Assembly (NCBI RefSeq): GCF_002727185.1
Contig: NZ_NIZW01000019.1
Coordinates: 100,990 to 164,989, forward strand
DNA: 64,000 bases
DNA from: Rhodopirellula bahusiensis
GTDB taxonomy: Bacteria > Planctomycetota > Planctomycetia > Pirellulales > Pirellulaceae
Reading direction: 5' to 3'
Shown: positions 43,749 through 53,640 of the stretch, piece by piece
How the letters are laid out: each line of letters starts with the position of its first letter
How positions within the stretch are numbered: position 1 is the stretch's first letter
Program-made: the position numbers and the translations under genes
Notes under the pieces: model-generated
The model's input: the letters and a program-made list of their open reading frames with translations, nothing else
Database searches by the model: none
Told to the model about the DNA's origin: nothing

Positions 43749-44936
43749 ATGACCATGAATCGATCGCTCTCTGGTCGAAGCAATCTGTTCTCCGTTTTGG
43801 CTTGCCTTCCTTTGCTTTGGATGGCTGGAATCATCTCGGCCACTTCGGTCGCATCCGGCGATGGTCCTGATCTACCGGTCGTGGATTTGTCGCAGCAAAC
43901 AGAACGCCAGGTCGTCATCGCTGCGGGAACGGAAGATGTCTATCAAGGCCACCCGACGACGTTGAGGTTGCCGAAGAGCGACACGATCTATTGTGTTTGG
44001 TGTGTCAATCACGGTGGCTCCGCCGGCCCGATGGCCAAGAGCGAGGATGGTGGACTGACGTGGTCGCGACTGGACGATCAGTTGCCGCCCAATTTTTCCA
44101 AGCATCAGAATTGTCCGAGCATCTATCGGATTGCGGATCCCGAGGGGAAGCCACGATTGTGGGTGTTCTCGGCGGCGCTCAATCAGCGTGGCGGTCCGGG
44201 AATGCCGAGCATCATGAGCGAAGATGATGGGAAGACTTGGACGGAGATGCCGCCACTTGGTTTTCCATGTGTGATGACGTTCAGTAGCGTGGTGACACTG
44301 AAAGATGGCCGAACGTTGGGGCTGTATCACAAAGGACCGGACGGCAAAGACCGAGCGCCGTTGACGGTGTTGCAAACCATCACGGCGGACGGCGGGTTCA
44401 CTTGGTCTGAGCCGCGAGTTGTCGCGGAGGTGGAAGGGAAGAATCCCTGCGAGCCGTTTGTGTTTCGTTCGCCCGACGGCGAAGAGTTGTGCTGCCTTAT
44501 GCGAGAGAACACGCACCGCGGTCGCAGTTTGATGATGTTCTCCCGCGACGAGGGGCAGACCTGGAGCACACCCGTTGATACGCCATGGGGATTGTCGGGC
44601 GATCGGCACATCGGCGTGGCGTTGCCGGACGGTCGCTGGGTGTTCGCGTTTCGCGATCAGGCTCCTGGCAGCCCGACGCTTGGGCACTTCGTGGCTTGGG
44701 TGGGAACCTATGAGGACATTCGCGAGAATCGGCCCGGGCAATATCGTATCAAGCTCTTGCACAGTCACGCGAAGAACGTTCGCGATTGTGGTTATCCTGG
44801 CGTCGAGTTGTTGCCCGATGGAACGATCGTGGCGACCACCTACATCAAGTATCGCCCCGGCCCAGAAAAACACTCGGTTGTGACCACTCGCTTTCGCATC
44901 GAAGAAACCGATGCGTTGCTTCGCGACGTCGAGTGA
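43749..44936 (+). CDS. Exported BNR-repeat (sialidase-like) protein
   Basis: The protein has 395 residues with the signal peptide [20 protein letters not shown]. Four Asp-box (BNR) turns mark a six-bladed propeller: [24 protein letters not shown] and SRDEGQTW. The overall pattern fits the exo-alpha-sialidase (GH33-like) superfamily in planctomycetes, though many such members lack sialidase activity. It lies 100 bp after the FecR-LamG gene and may belong to the same regulated set. Confidence 0.82.
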   Translation: MTMNRSLSGRSNLFSVLACLPLLWMAGIISATSVASGDGPDLPVVDLSQQTERQVVIAAGTEDVYQGHPTTLRLPKSDTIYCVWCVNHGGSAGPMAKSEDGGLTWSRLDDQLPPNFSKHQNCPSIYRIADPEGKPRLWVFSAALNQRGGPGMPSIMSEDDGKTWTEMPPLGFPCVMTFSSVVTLKDGRTLGLYHKGPDGKDRAPLTVLQTITADGGFTWSEPRVVAEVEGKNPCEPFVFRSPDGEELCCLMRENTHRGRSLMMFSRDEGQTWSTPVDTPWGLSGDRHIGVALPDGRWVFAFRDQAPGSPTLGHFVAWVGTYEDIRENRPGQYRIKLLHSHAKNVRDCGYPGVELLPDGTIVATTYIKYRPGPEKHSVVTTRFRIEETDALLRDVE

Positions 44937-45374
44937 TCGGGTCTTAACTTTTCGTTCGCCTCAACAATCAAAGTGGCTCTGCGTGGGATCCGCGGCTAAC
45001 ACGCCGTGCGGCTGATTGATTTGAGGGCTGGCTGACGTCACGGCAGGACTGGCTTGCGCCGCTTGGAACGGTAGGTGTTGAGTCGCAGATGAATTGGAGC
45101 CTTGCGGCAGTGATGCTGGTTTGGGGCGGAGTTGGAAGAGTGCGCGTTCCAATCCGCGGTCGCAATATCGATTGAGAGATCGATCTGTTCCCTATATGCG
45201 ATCGAAGGTGCTTTCATGCACCTTGTGTTTTCGACATGGTATTGAGATCCATGGCAGGTAAAACAGGTTGATATATTTGCGAGCTATGTGCCCGATTCAC
45301 ACATGGGCATCGCTACCCGGCCATCATCTTGGCAGTTGTAGCGTGATACCTCTTTCAATCACAAAGAATAAGAC
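44937..45374. other. Intergenic region, no gene supported
   Basis: The 438 bases between the BNR protein and the lipoprotein gene contain only short frames without features. No clear terminator or repeat was found. The promoter of the lipoprotein gene is expected near the AT-rich stretch around 45265-45285. Confidence 0.45.
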
Positions 45375-45968
45375 ATGCGAAAGATTGACCAAACCTGGCG
45401 TGGGACTGTTGGAGTCGCTGTGACCATGACACTACTTTTCACTGGATGCGGGGACTCACGTCCTGAGGGGATGCCGGATACCTACCCTGCGTCGATCACG
45501 ATCACTCAGGCTGGCGCTCCACTCGCCGACGCCACCGTTGTGCTCTATCCAGAAGACTCGACTTTGACTCGATGGCCAGTTGGCGGAACCACCGACGAGC
45601 AGGGAACCGCGACCTTGATGACATCAACTCAATACGAGGGGGCACCTGCAGGGAAATTCAAAGTGATTGTTAGCAAGAGTGTCACTGAGGGCGATCCCTA
45701 CCCGAAGCATCCTGGTCAAGGAGCGACTCGCGAAGAAATCAACGATTACGATCGCGCACTGAAAACGGGGAAGTTTGAAGTCTTCAAGGTTGTCGCAGAA
45801 GAATATCGAACCGCAGGAACAACACCATTGTCAGTGGAAGTGGCCAGTTCGGGCGACAATATGTTCAGCGAAGATCTGGGCGACGCAGTCAAAGAGATCG
45901 ACGTTCAAGCAAGTGCGACGTCCAAAGGCGATGAATCTTACGTTCCAATGGACGGCACCGCAGAATAG
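45375..45968 (+). CDS. Lipoprotein with carboxypeptidase-regulatory-like fold
   Basis: The protein has 197 residues. Its signal peptide ends in the lipobox LLFTGC, so the mature protein is lipid-anchored at Cys25. The body, ASITITQAGAPLADATVVLY ... GTTDEQGTATL ... GAPAGKFKVIVSKSV, is the transthyretin/carboxypeptidase regulatory-like beta-sandwich common in planctomycete small lipoproteins. Genes of this type are frequently paired with DUF1559 genes. The neighbouring DUF1559 gene is convergent here. Confidence 0.82.
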   Translation: MRKIDQTWRGTVGVAVTMTLLFTGCGDSRPEGMPDTYPASITITQAGAPLADATVVLYPEDSTLTRWPVGGTTDEQGTATLMTSTQYEGAPAGKFKVIVSKSVTEGDPYPKHPGQGATREEINDYDRALKTGKFEVFKVVAEEYRTAGTTPLSVEVASSGDNMFSEDLGDAVKEIDVQASATSKGDESYVPMDGTAE

Positions 45969-45998
45969 AAGAGTTCTCTTCGCCGATGAATTCCAGCT

Positions 45999-46026
45999 CA
46001 ATACCCCATGATCTGTTGGGGTATTG
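45999..46026. terminator. Hairpin after the lipoprotein gene
   Basis: CAATACCCC at 45999-46007 pairs perfectly with GGGGTATTG at 46018-46026 around a ten-base loop. It stands 30 bp after the lipoprotein stop, between convergent genes. There is no T run, so it may be a weak terminator or act in both directions. The following 328 bases to the DUF1559 stop show no gene. Confidence 0.6.
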
Positions 46027-46354
46027 GGCAATGTCGTGCCTGCGATTCGCTTCCAGCGGGCCATTGAATTCGTCAGTCGCATGGCATTGGCATCGAGTCT
46101 CGACGTCGCAAAGCCGCGGCTAAGCAGAAAGGCAGGAGTGATCAGGTTTGATCACCCGCGTCGTTTGGGGGGCAGCCCCAGTTTCGGGCGGGAACCGTGG
46201 CCAACGCCAATCAGCTCACATACCTGAAGACACATGCGTATCTGCTTGATGCCAAGCGGCTCTTTGTTGCTTCGGACATCTTGGCTGAACCGCCAGTCCG
46301 CAGACGCTAAGACTGGCATGTGTTCCGACAGATATCTACCGGCTTCGATATGAC

Positions 46355-47452
46355 TCAATACTCGCCGGGTAGCTCGGCACCTCGGTGAGTTCCGAGTGCA
46401 CCCCAGACACCATAGGGGCTTTCGCCAGCGAGTGGCTGAGATTGTGTCAGGTCTCCACTGTCGATCGAATCGGAGATGAACCTTACCGACCCATCTAACA
46501 GCGCCCCGTGAACACCACCGGTGTGATAGCTGTTGGGTGTGAAGATTGCGGCCCAGTACCCTGTCGGACTGTCCCAGCAACTTGGGCCGTTGGGCGGAAC
46601 AACAGTGTGAAAGCCGTTCCATGGCGTTCCTGTTTGGAAGAAGTTTCCACGCCAGGAGTCGCATGGGTCCAGGTAGAAGTTCCGGTTTTCCGGATCGACG
46701 ACGCTGGTGACACATACGTCGGGATGAATCACAGGTTGGGCACCATCGGGGTCGAGCAGAGCACCGTTGTAGCCTGAACTCCCTTTCACCTCCAAGGAGT
46801 AGTTGCCGGAGCCAGCACTGGCCGATTCGCTGAATGCCAACGTGTTGCTTGTTCCGTCGAGAATGTCACGGAACTTGACCCAAGATTCCAGGTGGAAAGG
46901 ACCTCGGTGACGTGCCTGAACGTATTTGTTGTTGATGTAGTTGGGGTGGTGCCAAGCAGCATCGAGCTTCAGCATGCCGTCGCCCATGTTGAACATATAG
47001 TTGATCCGAGCATTGTTTGCATAAGGCGCCGGTTGAGACGAATTCGGAGATGACGGGCAAAGCACACCCGGCAAAATGGATTCGTATTCTGGTCCATTGA
47101 ACATCCGGCTGAACGAAGACGTCGACGCGGCGAGACGCTGCTGGATTGTTTCGTAGCGAGATTGCTGCTCGATGTATGGCAGCAAAGCAACTGTTATACC
47201 TGGATAGTAGCGAGCAACGTTCTGCCCTTCTGGTAGGACCCCAGTGGAGGGGAACGTGTTGAAGCTGGAGTGGTAGTTGTGCAGTGCCAAGCTCATTTGT
47301 TTCAAACGGTTGCTGCATTGCATTCGTCTGGCCGCTTCACGCGCTGACTGCACCGCGGGCAAGAGAAGCCCCACCAAGACACCAATGATTGCGATGACAA
47401 CCAGCAGTTCCACCAGGGTGAATCCGCGGGAACGATTGACCTGTAATGACAT
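46355..47452 (-). CDS. DUF1559 protein with prepilin N-terminal motif
   Basis: The protein has 365 residues from ATG 47452. The N-terminal methylation motif SRGFTLVELLVVIAIIGVLV is of type IV prepilin / pseudopilin kind. It continues with PAVQSAREAARRMQCSNRLK, the DUF1559 signature, and ends with FTPNSYHTGGVHGALLDGSV plus VRFISDSID. This family is greatly expanded in planctomycetes. Members are probably exported by a type II-like route and may form surface fibres. Confidence 0.9.
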   Translation of the reverse strand: MSLQVNRSRGFTLVELLVVIAIIGVLVGLLLPAVQSAREAARRMQCSNRLKQMSLALHNYHSSFNTFPSTGVLPEGQNVARYYPGITVALLPYIEQQSRYETIQQRLAASTSSFSRMFNGPEYESILPGVLCPSSPNSSQPAPYANNARINYMFNMGDGMLKLDAAWHHPNYINNKYVQARHRGPFHLESWVKFRDILDGTSNTLAFSESASAGSGNYSLEVKGSSGYNGALLDPDGAQPVIHPDVCVTSVVDPENRNFYLDPCDSWRGNFFQTGTPWNGFHTVVPPNGPSCWDSPTGYWAAIFTPNSYHTGGVHGALLDGSVRFISDSIDSGDLTQSQPLAGESPYGVWGALGTHRGAELPGEY

Positions 47453-47760
47453 CTTAATACTCTCACTTCTTCGGACATCGTGAATACTAGAACGCCTTGT
47501 GGGGGTCGGCATTCAACGAGTTCGCACTTTACCACGCATGCTAGAGGCCGCTGCGCTCGGTTTTTTTTCGCGTCCGTTGATGCTGCTTGAGGGGAATCAA
47601 TTTGCCATAAGAGTGAATTTTGCTTCCGGATTTTTCGATGTTCGGTCCAAATATAGTTTTGCGACAAAGGTCGACAGGCAAAGTTTTTAGGCAAGTTAGT
47701 GTGAACGAATGGGGGAAACATAGTGGGCCGTTTGGGTGTTCGCACCGGTTGCGTGTGGGA

Positions 47761-47902
47761 ACCGGGGCTAACAGGCTGTTGATTTAATGAGCCGTACCGC
47801 GTTAGCGGCGGTTAGTCAAACGCCAACCGGGGCTAACGCCGAATGGCTAATTGTTGTCATTCGGTATACGACTAAATTAACAGGCTGCTAATGCCATTCG
47901 GC
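47761..47902. repeat. Intergenic repeat cluster
   Basis: ACCGGGGCTAAC occurs at 47761-47772 and 47826-47837, and AACAGGCTG occurs twice (about 47771 and 47879). GCCGAATGGC at 47838-47847 is inverted as GCCATTCGGC at 47893-47902. These resemble the short intergenic repeat families scattered in Rhodopirellula genomes. The rest of the gap 47453-48197 contains no supported gene. Confidence 0.6.
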
Positions 47903-48197
47903 TTACTCACCTGAAGACTCCTGCACGCCTACTTATGGTGTGGAGTGGCAGTGATAGCTTGTGGGTGTCGGCTGGGTTGCTGGGGAGGGGGTGTGGTGCC
48001 TGGCGGGGCATCGGCTCGCGTGGCGGTCGCGTTGCTTCTTCATCGAAGACAGGCGAGACGCGAGTTGGGAACCAGCATGGGTGTCTCTGGCGTGGAGCGA
48101 AGGCCGGCCGGACTTTGCCGGGCAGCGACGTGAGACACCGGTTCAAACAGTTGGTTTGCCTGTTTGGGTTTCCTCGGCTGACGCTTTCGGAAGTCGC

Positions 48198-49559
48198 TCA
48201 GGATTTGAATTCGGCGATCACACTGCTGAGAGATTGCTTGGCGTCGCCGAACAGCATTCTGGTGTTCTCGCCAAAGAACAGAGGGTTGTCGACGCCGGAG
48301 AACCCGGACGCCATCGATCGCTTCAGCACGAACACGGTTCTTGCGTGGTCGACATTGATGATCGGCATGCCGTAGATGGGGCTGTTCTCATCCTCACGTG
48401 CCGCTGGGTTCACGACGTCGTTGGCTCCGATCACGATCGCCACATCAATGTTCTCGATCCGTGGGTTGATCTCGTCCATTTCAATCAACTGATCGTAAGG
48501 CACATTCGCTTCGGCAAGCAGAACGTTCATGTGCCCGGGCATCCGTCCAGCCACGGGGTGAATGGCGTAACTGACGTCGGCTCCGTTGGCTTCGAGCAAT
48601 TCCCCTAGTTCGCGAACGACGTGTTGGGCCTGCGCGACCGCCATGCCGTAGCCTGGAACCATCACGACTGAAGAAGCTGCTTCGAGAATCAGGTAGGCGT
48701 CGTCGGCGGTGATTGGTTTGACTTCGCCTTCGACTTTGGTGGCTTTGGTTGTTGCTGCGAATCCGGAGAACAGCACGTTGCTGAGCGATCGATTCATCGC
48801 TTTGCACATGATATTGGTCAGGATCAGACCCGCAGCGCCAACCAGCGATCCGGCAACGATCAGGATCGTGTTGTTGATTGCGAAACCAGCGGCACAGGCG
48901 GCGAGTCCCGAGTAGCTGTTCAGCAGTGAAATCACGACGGGCATGTCGGCTCCACCGATCGGAATGACCGCCATCACACCCAGCAAGATCGACAGTCCGA
49001 TCACGACGAAGATCAGTGGGAATGTGTAGGCAGGGTTCACGACCATCGCTATCGAACATGCCAACAGGACGAGCAGCAGCAAAACATTGACGACACGTTG
49101 ACCCGCGAAGGTCATTGCTCCACTGCTGATCGTTTCAGACAGCTTTGCCCATGCGACCAGCGATCCTGAAAATGTCACGCCACCAATCAAAACCGAGAGA
49201 AGGACCGTGATCAACGTGAAGGCCGAAGACTCCTGACCATACAGCGCGGCCCAACCGACCAGCAGACTCGCGATGCCGCCCGAACCATTGAACAACGCAA
49301 CCATTTCGGGCATGCCCGTCATGGCGACACGTCGTGCCGCGATTGCTCCGACGACTGCGCCCAAAATTGCTGCGCCAGCCAGGTAGCGATAGTCCAGGAT
49401 TTCCTTGGATGTGAGCGTGATCAGGACGGCCATCAGCATCCCGACCGACGACAGCAAATTGCCTCGCACGGCGGTTGCTGGGGAGCTCATGAGTTTGAGC
49501 CCAAAGACAAACAAGATGGCAGCGAGGATGTAAACCGAACCCAGAACTTCAATGCTCAT
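48198..49559 (-). CDS. pntB: NAD(P) transhydrogenase subunit beta
   Basis: The protein has 453 residues, an integral membrane protein. Its N-terminal half carries many helices (YILAAILFVFGLKLMSSPAT onward). Its C-terminal NADP-binding domain has IVPGYGMAVAQAQH-like VPGYGMAVAQAQHVVRELG, HPVAGRMPGHMNVLLAEANV and VVIGANDVVNPAA. The complex couples hydride transfer from NADH to NADP+ with proton entry. The start overlaps the stop of pntAB (ATGA at 49559-49556). It is the last gene of the three-gene operon. Confidence 0.95.
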   Translation of the reverse strand: MSIEVLGSVYILAAILFVFGLKLMSSPATAVRGNLLSSVGMLMAVLITLTSKEILDYRYLAGAAILGAVVGAIAARRVAMTGMPEMVALFNGSGGIASLLVGWAALYGQESSAFTLITVLLSVLIGGVTFSGSLVAWAKLSETISSGAMTFAGQRVVNVLLLLVLLACSIAMVVNPAYTFPLIFVVIGLSILLGVMAVIPIGGADMPVVISLLNSYSGLAACAAGFAINNTILIVAGSLVGAAGLILTNIMCKAMNRSLSNVLFSGFAATTKATKVEGEVKPITADDAYLILEAASSVVMVPGYGMAVAQAQHVVRELGELLEANGADVSYAIHPVAGRMPGHMNVLLAEANVPYDQLIEMDEINPRIENIDVAIVIGANDVVNPAAREDENSPIYGMPIINVDHARTVFVLKRSMASGFSGVDNPLFFGENTRMLFGDAKQSLSSVIAEFKS

Positions 49560-49855
49560 GAGTCACCTCCCGATGGACTGTCTTTTTTCTTGAACATGCT
49601 CAGCATGCGATCGGTCACCATGTAGCCGCCGACGACATTGACAGTGGCGAAGAACACCGCCAGTGCTCCCAGCCAAGTCGACCAAGGGCCCAAGTCAGCT
49701 CCGGCGGCAATGATTGCTCCGACGACGGTGATGCCGGAGATCGCATTGGCACCCGACATCAAGGGCGTGTGCAAGGTCGCGGGAACTTTGGCGATCAGCT
49801 CAAAGCCCAAGAAAACGGACAGCATCAGAATGAAGGCGAGTAGCACGGCTTCCAT
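49556..49855 (-). CDS. pntAB: NAD(P) transhydrogenase alpha subunit, membrane part
   Basis: A small membrane protein of 99 residues with three hydrophobic segments: VLLAFILMLSVFLGFELI, MSGANAISGITVVGAIIAAG and WLGALAVFFATVNVVGGYMV. It is the split C-terminal part of PntA. ATG 49855 is preferred to TTG 49879 because AGGGG lies six bases upstream. Splitting of PntA into two genes is common outside enterobacteria. Confidence 0.92.
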   Translation of the reverse strand: MEAVLLAFILMLSVFLGFELIAKVPATLHTPLMSGANAISGITVVGAIIAAGADLGPWSTWLGALAVFFATVNVVGGYMVTDRMLSMFKKKDSPSGGDS

Positions 49856-49886
49856 GGGAACCCCTGGTTGAAGGATCAAGTGCGGT

Positions 49887-51020
49887 CTAGGAATGAAGCT
49901 TGGCGATGGTTTCGTTCACGATTTCGCCACCACGCGTGATGACGGCGGCCTGAACGATTTCGTCCTCGGGGGCAAACGCGAATTGCTTGGTTTCGGCGTC
50001 CCAGAATTCGTCGATCAAGGCGGTCAAGTTGTTCGAGTACATTTCGCTGGCATTGCGACTCACCTCGGACGGCAAGTTACCTTGGCCAATGATTTTGACG
50101 CCTTCGACATCGACGATCTCATTCAGTACCGAACCTTCGACGTTGCCGCCTGTTTCCACCGCCATGTCGACGACAACGCTGCCCGGTTGCATCGCTAGCA
50201 GCATGTCGCGTGTGACGATGCGAGGTGCTGGGCGTCCAAACAACTGAGCGGTTGTGATGACCACATCCGATGCCGCAATGACTTTCTTTTGGCCTTCCTT
50301 TTGAAGTTCAATTTGTTCGGGCGTGAGTGCTTTGGCGTACCCTTGTTCCGTTTGTCCCACTTCGCCCAAATCGATCTCTACGAACTTGGCACCGAGGGAA
50401 CGAACTTGTTCGGCGACCACGGGACGAGTGTCGAAGGCGTCGACGCGAGCCCCCAGGCGTTTGGCGGTCGCGATCGCTTGCAGTCCGGCAACACCCGCAC
50501 CGATCACGAACACCCGAGCGGGCCGAATGGTTCCCGAGGGCGTCATCATCATCGGGAAAATCTTCTTGCTGTGATAAGCGGCCTGGATCACCGTGACATA
50601 GCCCGCCAGGTTGGCTTGCGAGGACAAGGCGTCCATCTTTTGTGCACGAGTGGATCGCGGGATCATTTCCATCGAGACCGACGTCACGCCACACTTGGCC
50701 ATTTCGCCTATCAGTTCTTTTTCGTTGAACGGGTCGAGAAAACTGATGTGGATGCCTTCGCGACGGAGCGACGAAACCTCTTCGATCTCGGGCCGTCGGA
50801 CTCGCAGCACAATGTCCGAGCTTGATAGAACGGACGTCCGGTCGGTTTGGAGGACGGCGCCGGCTTCCGTGTAAGCGTCGTCGGTGAACCCTGATTGAAT
50901 TCCCGCTCCGGTTTCGATCTCGACTGAAAAACCAGACTGAATCAGCTTCTTGACGCTTGCGGGGACGAGCGCCACTCTGGCTTCGCCGGGCCAACGTTCG
51001 CGGGGGACGCCAATCTGCAT
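49887..51020 (-). CDS. pntAA: NAD(P) transhydrogenase alpha subunit, NAD-binding part
   Basis: The protein has 377 residues from ATG 51020, which has AGGAG nine bases upstream. It begins MQIGVPRERWPGEARVALVP, the alanine dehydrogenase/PNT N-terminal domain. VFVIGAGVAGLQAIATAKRL is the NAD-binding loop. VITTAQLFGRPAPRIVTRDM and GSVVVDMAVETGGN are further PNT signatures. It is the first gene of pntAA-pntAB-pntB; extension to 51161 adds unrelated sequence. Confidence 0.94.
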   Translation of the reverse strand: MQIGVPRERWPGEARVALVPASVKKLIQSGFSVEIETGAGIQSGFTDDAYTEAGAVLQTDRTSVLSSSDIVLRVRRPEIEEVSSLRREGIHISFLDPFNEKELIGEMAKCGVTSVSMEMIPRSTRAQKMDALSSQANLAGYVTVIQAAYHSKKIFPMMMTPSGTIRPARVFVIGAGVAGLQAIATAKRLGARVDAFDTRPVVAEQVRSLGAKFVEIDLGEVGQTEQGYAKALTPEQIELQKEGQKKVIAASDVVITTAQLFGRPAPRIVTRDMLLAMQPGSVVVDMAVETGGNVEGSVLNEIVDVEGVKIIGQGNLPSEVSRNASEMYSNNLTALIDEFWDAETKQFAFAPEDEIVQAAVITRGGEIVNETIAKLHS

Positions 51021-51246
51021 CACTTCGCTCCTGGAGTTTTGAATCAACCGGTGTTTAGAGCTCGTCAATTCACTCCGTCCCGACTCGCCTTTCCACCCCA
51101 TGGTAACCATCCGAGACACACCCGTGCGGCGCGGCGAAGCCGGAAGCGAATTGGAAAGCAAGCATGATCAGTCGCGGGCAACACAGTCGATGTTGCGGTG
51201 GTTTGTTAACACGCCGCTGTTCTGCTTGGCTGTGAAGCAAAAATCA

Positions 51247-52488
51247 TCAAACAGACGAAGTCGCATTGGGCACTGCAGGCGAGGTTTGGATGTGCTCTTG
51301 GCAAAATCCGAGCCCAATCCATCGGGATGCTTTGCGACGCAGGAATGGGGCGGCGATCGGCAACACCCACTTCAGATACCACGGCGGCGAAAATGGTTGG
51401 CCGTCGTTTTGGCTTCGCCCAAAAAGCTGATGGTGAGCGAGCCTTTGCAAGCGTTGCATCCTTTGCGTTGGAGGACTCCTGCGGTTTTGAACCGAAGCGA
51501 GTTCCGCCTCCGTCAATTTTCCGGCCAGCAATGGTTTCGACAACAAGTTGGCCGCGGCGACCGCGTCTTGGATCGCCAAATTGATGCCCACGCCGCCAAC
51601 GGGAGACATCGCGTGAGCCGAGTCGCCGATGAATAACAAGCCTGGTTCGTACCACGTTCGCATGTGATTGATTTGAACCGAAAGCAATTTGACATCGTTC
51701 CAATCGCTCAGCGATCCAGTGACGTCCTTCAGGACTGGGCACACCGACGCAACAGTGCCGCGGAAGGCTTCGAGTCCCATGGCTCGGATCGAATCGAACC
51801 CGCCTTTGCGTATCACCATGGCGATTTGGTAGTGGTCACGTCGCGGGATGGTGATCAGCATGTTGCCGTTTTTCAGCCAACCAAGAGTGTGCCCGCGATC
51901 GCCTTCGGGACGAGCGAGTTGGAACCAAAGAGCATCGATGGGAATGCCAACTTCGTCGACGGCATGATCCGTGCATTGCCGAATCGTTGAGCCGCGACCA
52001 TCGCAAGCAACCACGAGGTCGGCGTGGATGTCGTAGGTTTCTTCGTCTGATTCACAACGCAGACCACGCACTCGCCCGCCATCGCGAATCACGTCCACCG
52101 CCTTCGTGCTCATTCGTAGGTCAAAGCCCGGGTATTGGGCCGCCTTCTCGGCCATGAAGTTCAGCAAGTCCCACTGCGGGACGAAGCCCATGAAGGGACA
52201 CTTCGTATCAAGATCCGAAAAGTCTGGGCCGTCAAAGGTTTGGCCGTTGATGTTGACTTTGAGCTTGTTTGCTCGGAAGTCCATCAGCGGAAGGAACTCG
52301 TCGAGCAGACCAAGTTCGTGCAAGTTCTGCATGGTCGAAGGGTGGATCGTGTCGCCGCGAAAATCACGAAGGAAGTCGGCATGTTTCTCAATCACGGTCA
52401 CGGACACACCGGCGCGGGCGAGCAGGAAACCCAGAAACATTCCCGCGGGGCCGCCACCTGCGATCAAGCATGTTGTGCGTTCAGTCAT
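51247..52488 (-). CDS. FAD-dependent aromatic-type monooxygenase
   Basis: The protein has 413 residues of the PHBH/UbiH-like flavoprotein group. The dinucleotide-binding loop CLIAGGGPAGMFLGFLLARA is at the N terminus. A DG motif, VVACDGRGSTIRQ, follows near residue 165. The FAD ribityl motif LLFIGDSAHAMSPVGGVGIN comes near residue 290. It probably hydroxylates an aromatic or polyketide-like substrate; none can be named. It stands alone between the pnt operon and a deacetylase on the same strand. Confidence 0.85.
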   Translation of the reverse strand: MTERTTCLIAGGGPAGMFLGFLLARAGVSVTVIEKHADFLRDFRGDTIHPSTMQNLHELGLLDEFLPLMDFRANKLKVNINGQTFDGPDFSDLDTKCPFMGFVPQWDLLNFMAEKAAQYPGFDLRMSTKAVDVIRDGGRVRGLRCESDEETYDIHADLVVACDGRGSTIRQCTDHAVDEVGIPIDALWFQLARPEGDRGHTLGWLKNGNMLITIPRRDHYQIAMVIRKGGFDSIRAMGLEAFRGTVASVCPVLKDVTGSLSDWNDVKLLSVQINHMRTWYEPGLLFIGDSAHAMSPVGGVGINLAIQDAVAAANLLSKPLLAGKLTEAELASVQNRRSPPTQRMQRLQRLAHHQLFGRSQNDGQPFSPPWYLKWVLPIAAPFLRRKASRWIGLGFCQEHIQTSPAVPNATSSV

Positions 52489-52534
52489 TGTCTACCTGGA
52501 AATGATCGCACTCGCAAAGCAATGTGAATTGGGT

Positions 52535-53380
52535 CTATTCACCGTAATCCGCCGCAGCCGGTGCGGTCGTTTTTGTCGCGACCGGTTTGGATTTCACCCA
52601 AGCGGCAGCCTCTTGAAATGTTGTGACCCACACCGAATCGTCGTTCTGCAGGAATCGCAGGATCTCTTTGTGGTCGTCGGCGCTGATAGCCAAGTGGTCG
52701 CCACCCACGCCGTGGAACATGATCACGAGCCAGCCTTGTTTCTCTCGCGCGTTGGTCACTTGGTCGAGTTGATACGCCAGGTCGCGTTCGTGGCCCGCGA
52801 CCGTTTTCACTTCAAATAGATCAGTGTCGCCTTGGCTGGGGATTTCGATTCCAAACTGGGTGCCTCGCGCGGCGAAGAACCGCTCTTTGACCAATGGAAC
52901 ATAGCTGTGTTTGTCTTCGCCGATCGATGTGTTCCCGCAAGGGTAGGCAAACGTGGCGAGCTCGCTTTGGACGCCATTACTGATCAAGTTCGCTAGGTTT
53001 TCATCGAGTTCTTTCGCCATGCGAGCGTCGTCGTAGTCTTCTGAAGCGTTGCCCGGTTTCACCCAATCGTTCTTCCGAGCGCAAGGGTGATTGATGGTGT
53101 GCCCCGCCAACTCGTGGCCCTCGTCGCGAATCTGGTCCAGGTCTTCCTGCGACCAACGATAGGTAACGCCTCCGGGGCAAAAGAAGGTTCCTTTCATTTT
53201 CGCCGCTTTCAATTGCGGCAAGGCATGAGCGATCTGACTTGGTATCCCGTCGTCATAGGTCAGCGTGACGCAATATGTCTTGCCGTCAGGCCAGTACCCT
53301 TCCTCCGCAACCGTTGTCGTTGAAGCGGCGATCGATGCGGCGAGGAACAAAAGACAGTTGAGTTTGGACTTGAAAAACAT
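52535..53380 (-). CDS. Exported polysaccharide deacetylase (NodB fold)
   Basis: The protein has 281 residues from ATG 53380, with the signal peptide KLNCLLFLAASIAASTTTVA. NodB motifs are visible: TLTYDDGIPSQI (motif 1, Asp-Asp), GHELAGHTINHP (motif 2, metal His pair), and ELATFAYPCGN (motif 3). It likely removes N-acetyl groups from an extracellular polymer. The stop is 47 bp before the start of the FAD monooxygenase, so they may share a transcript. Longer frames up to 53545 lack a signal peptide. Confidence 0.85.
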   Translation of the reverse strand: MFFKSKLNCLLFLAASIAASTTTVAEEGYWPDGKTYCVTLTYDDGIPSQIAHALPQLKAAKMKGTFFCPGGVTYRWSQEDLDQIRDEGHELAGHTINHPCARKNDWVKPGNASEDYDDARMAKELDENLANLISNGVQSELATFAYPCGNTSIGEDKHSYVPLVKERFFAARGTQFGIEIPSQGDTDLFEVKTVAGHERDLAYQLDQVTNAREKQGWLVIMFHGVGGDHLAISADDHKEILRFLQNDDSVWVTTFQEAAAWVKSKPVATKTTAPAAADYGE

Positions 53381-53640
53381 GAAGTGTTTGGAGCCCGTTC
53401 GGGTGAGTTGGCCAGAATCAAAGCCGCTTGGTGACGGCATCCGCAGCAAGCCTGCGACACACCGATCGTAATGCGGACTCGACCAAAAGTCGATCAATTC
53501 GCGTCGCACTGCTATCGGAGTGCATTGGTATCGATCGACCCGCAACGGCTAGAATGCTTTTCAGGCGAGCCTGCATGGCAAGCCCGTTTGCTTCGCACCC
53601 TGCCGGCAGATGAGTCAAACTTATAGCGTAAGAGTAACTG

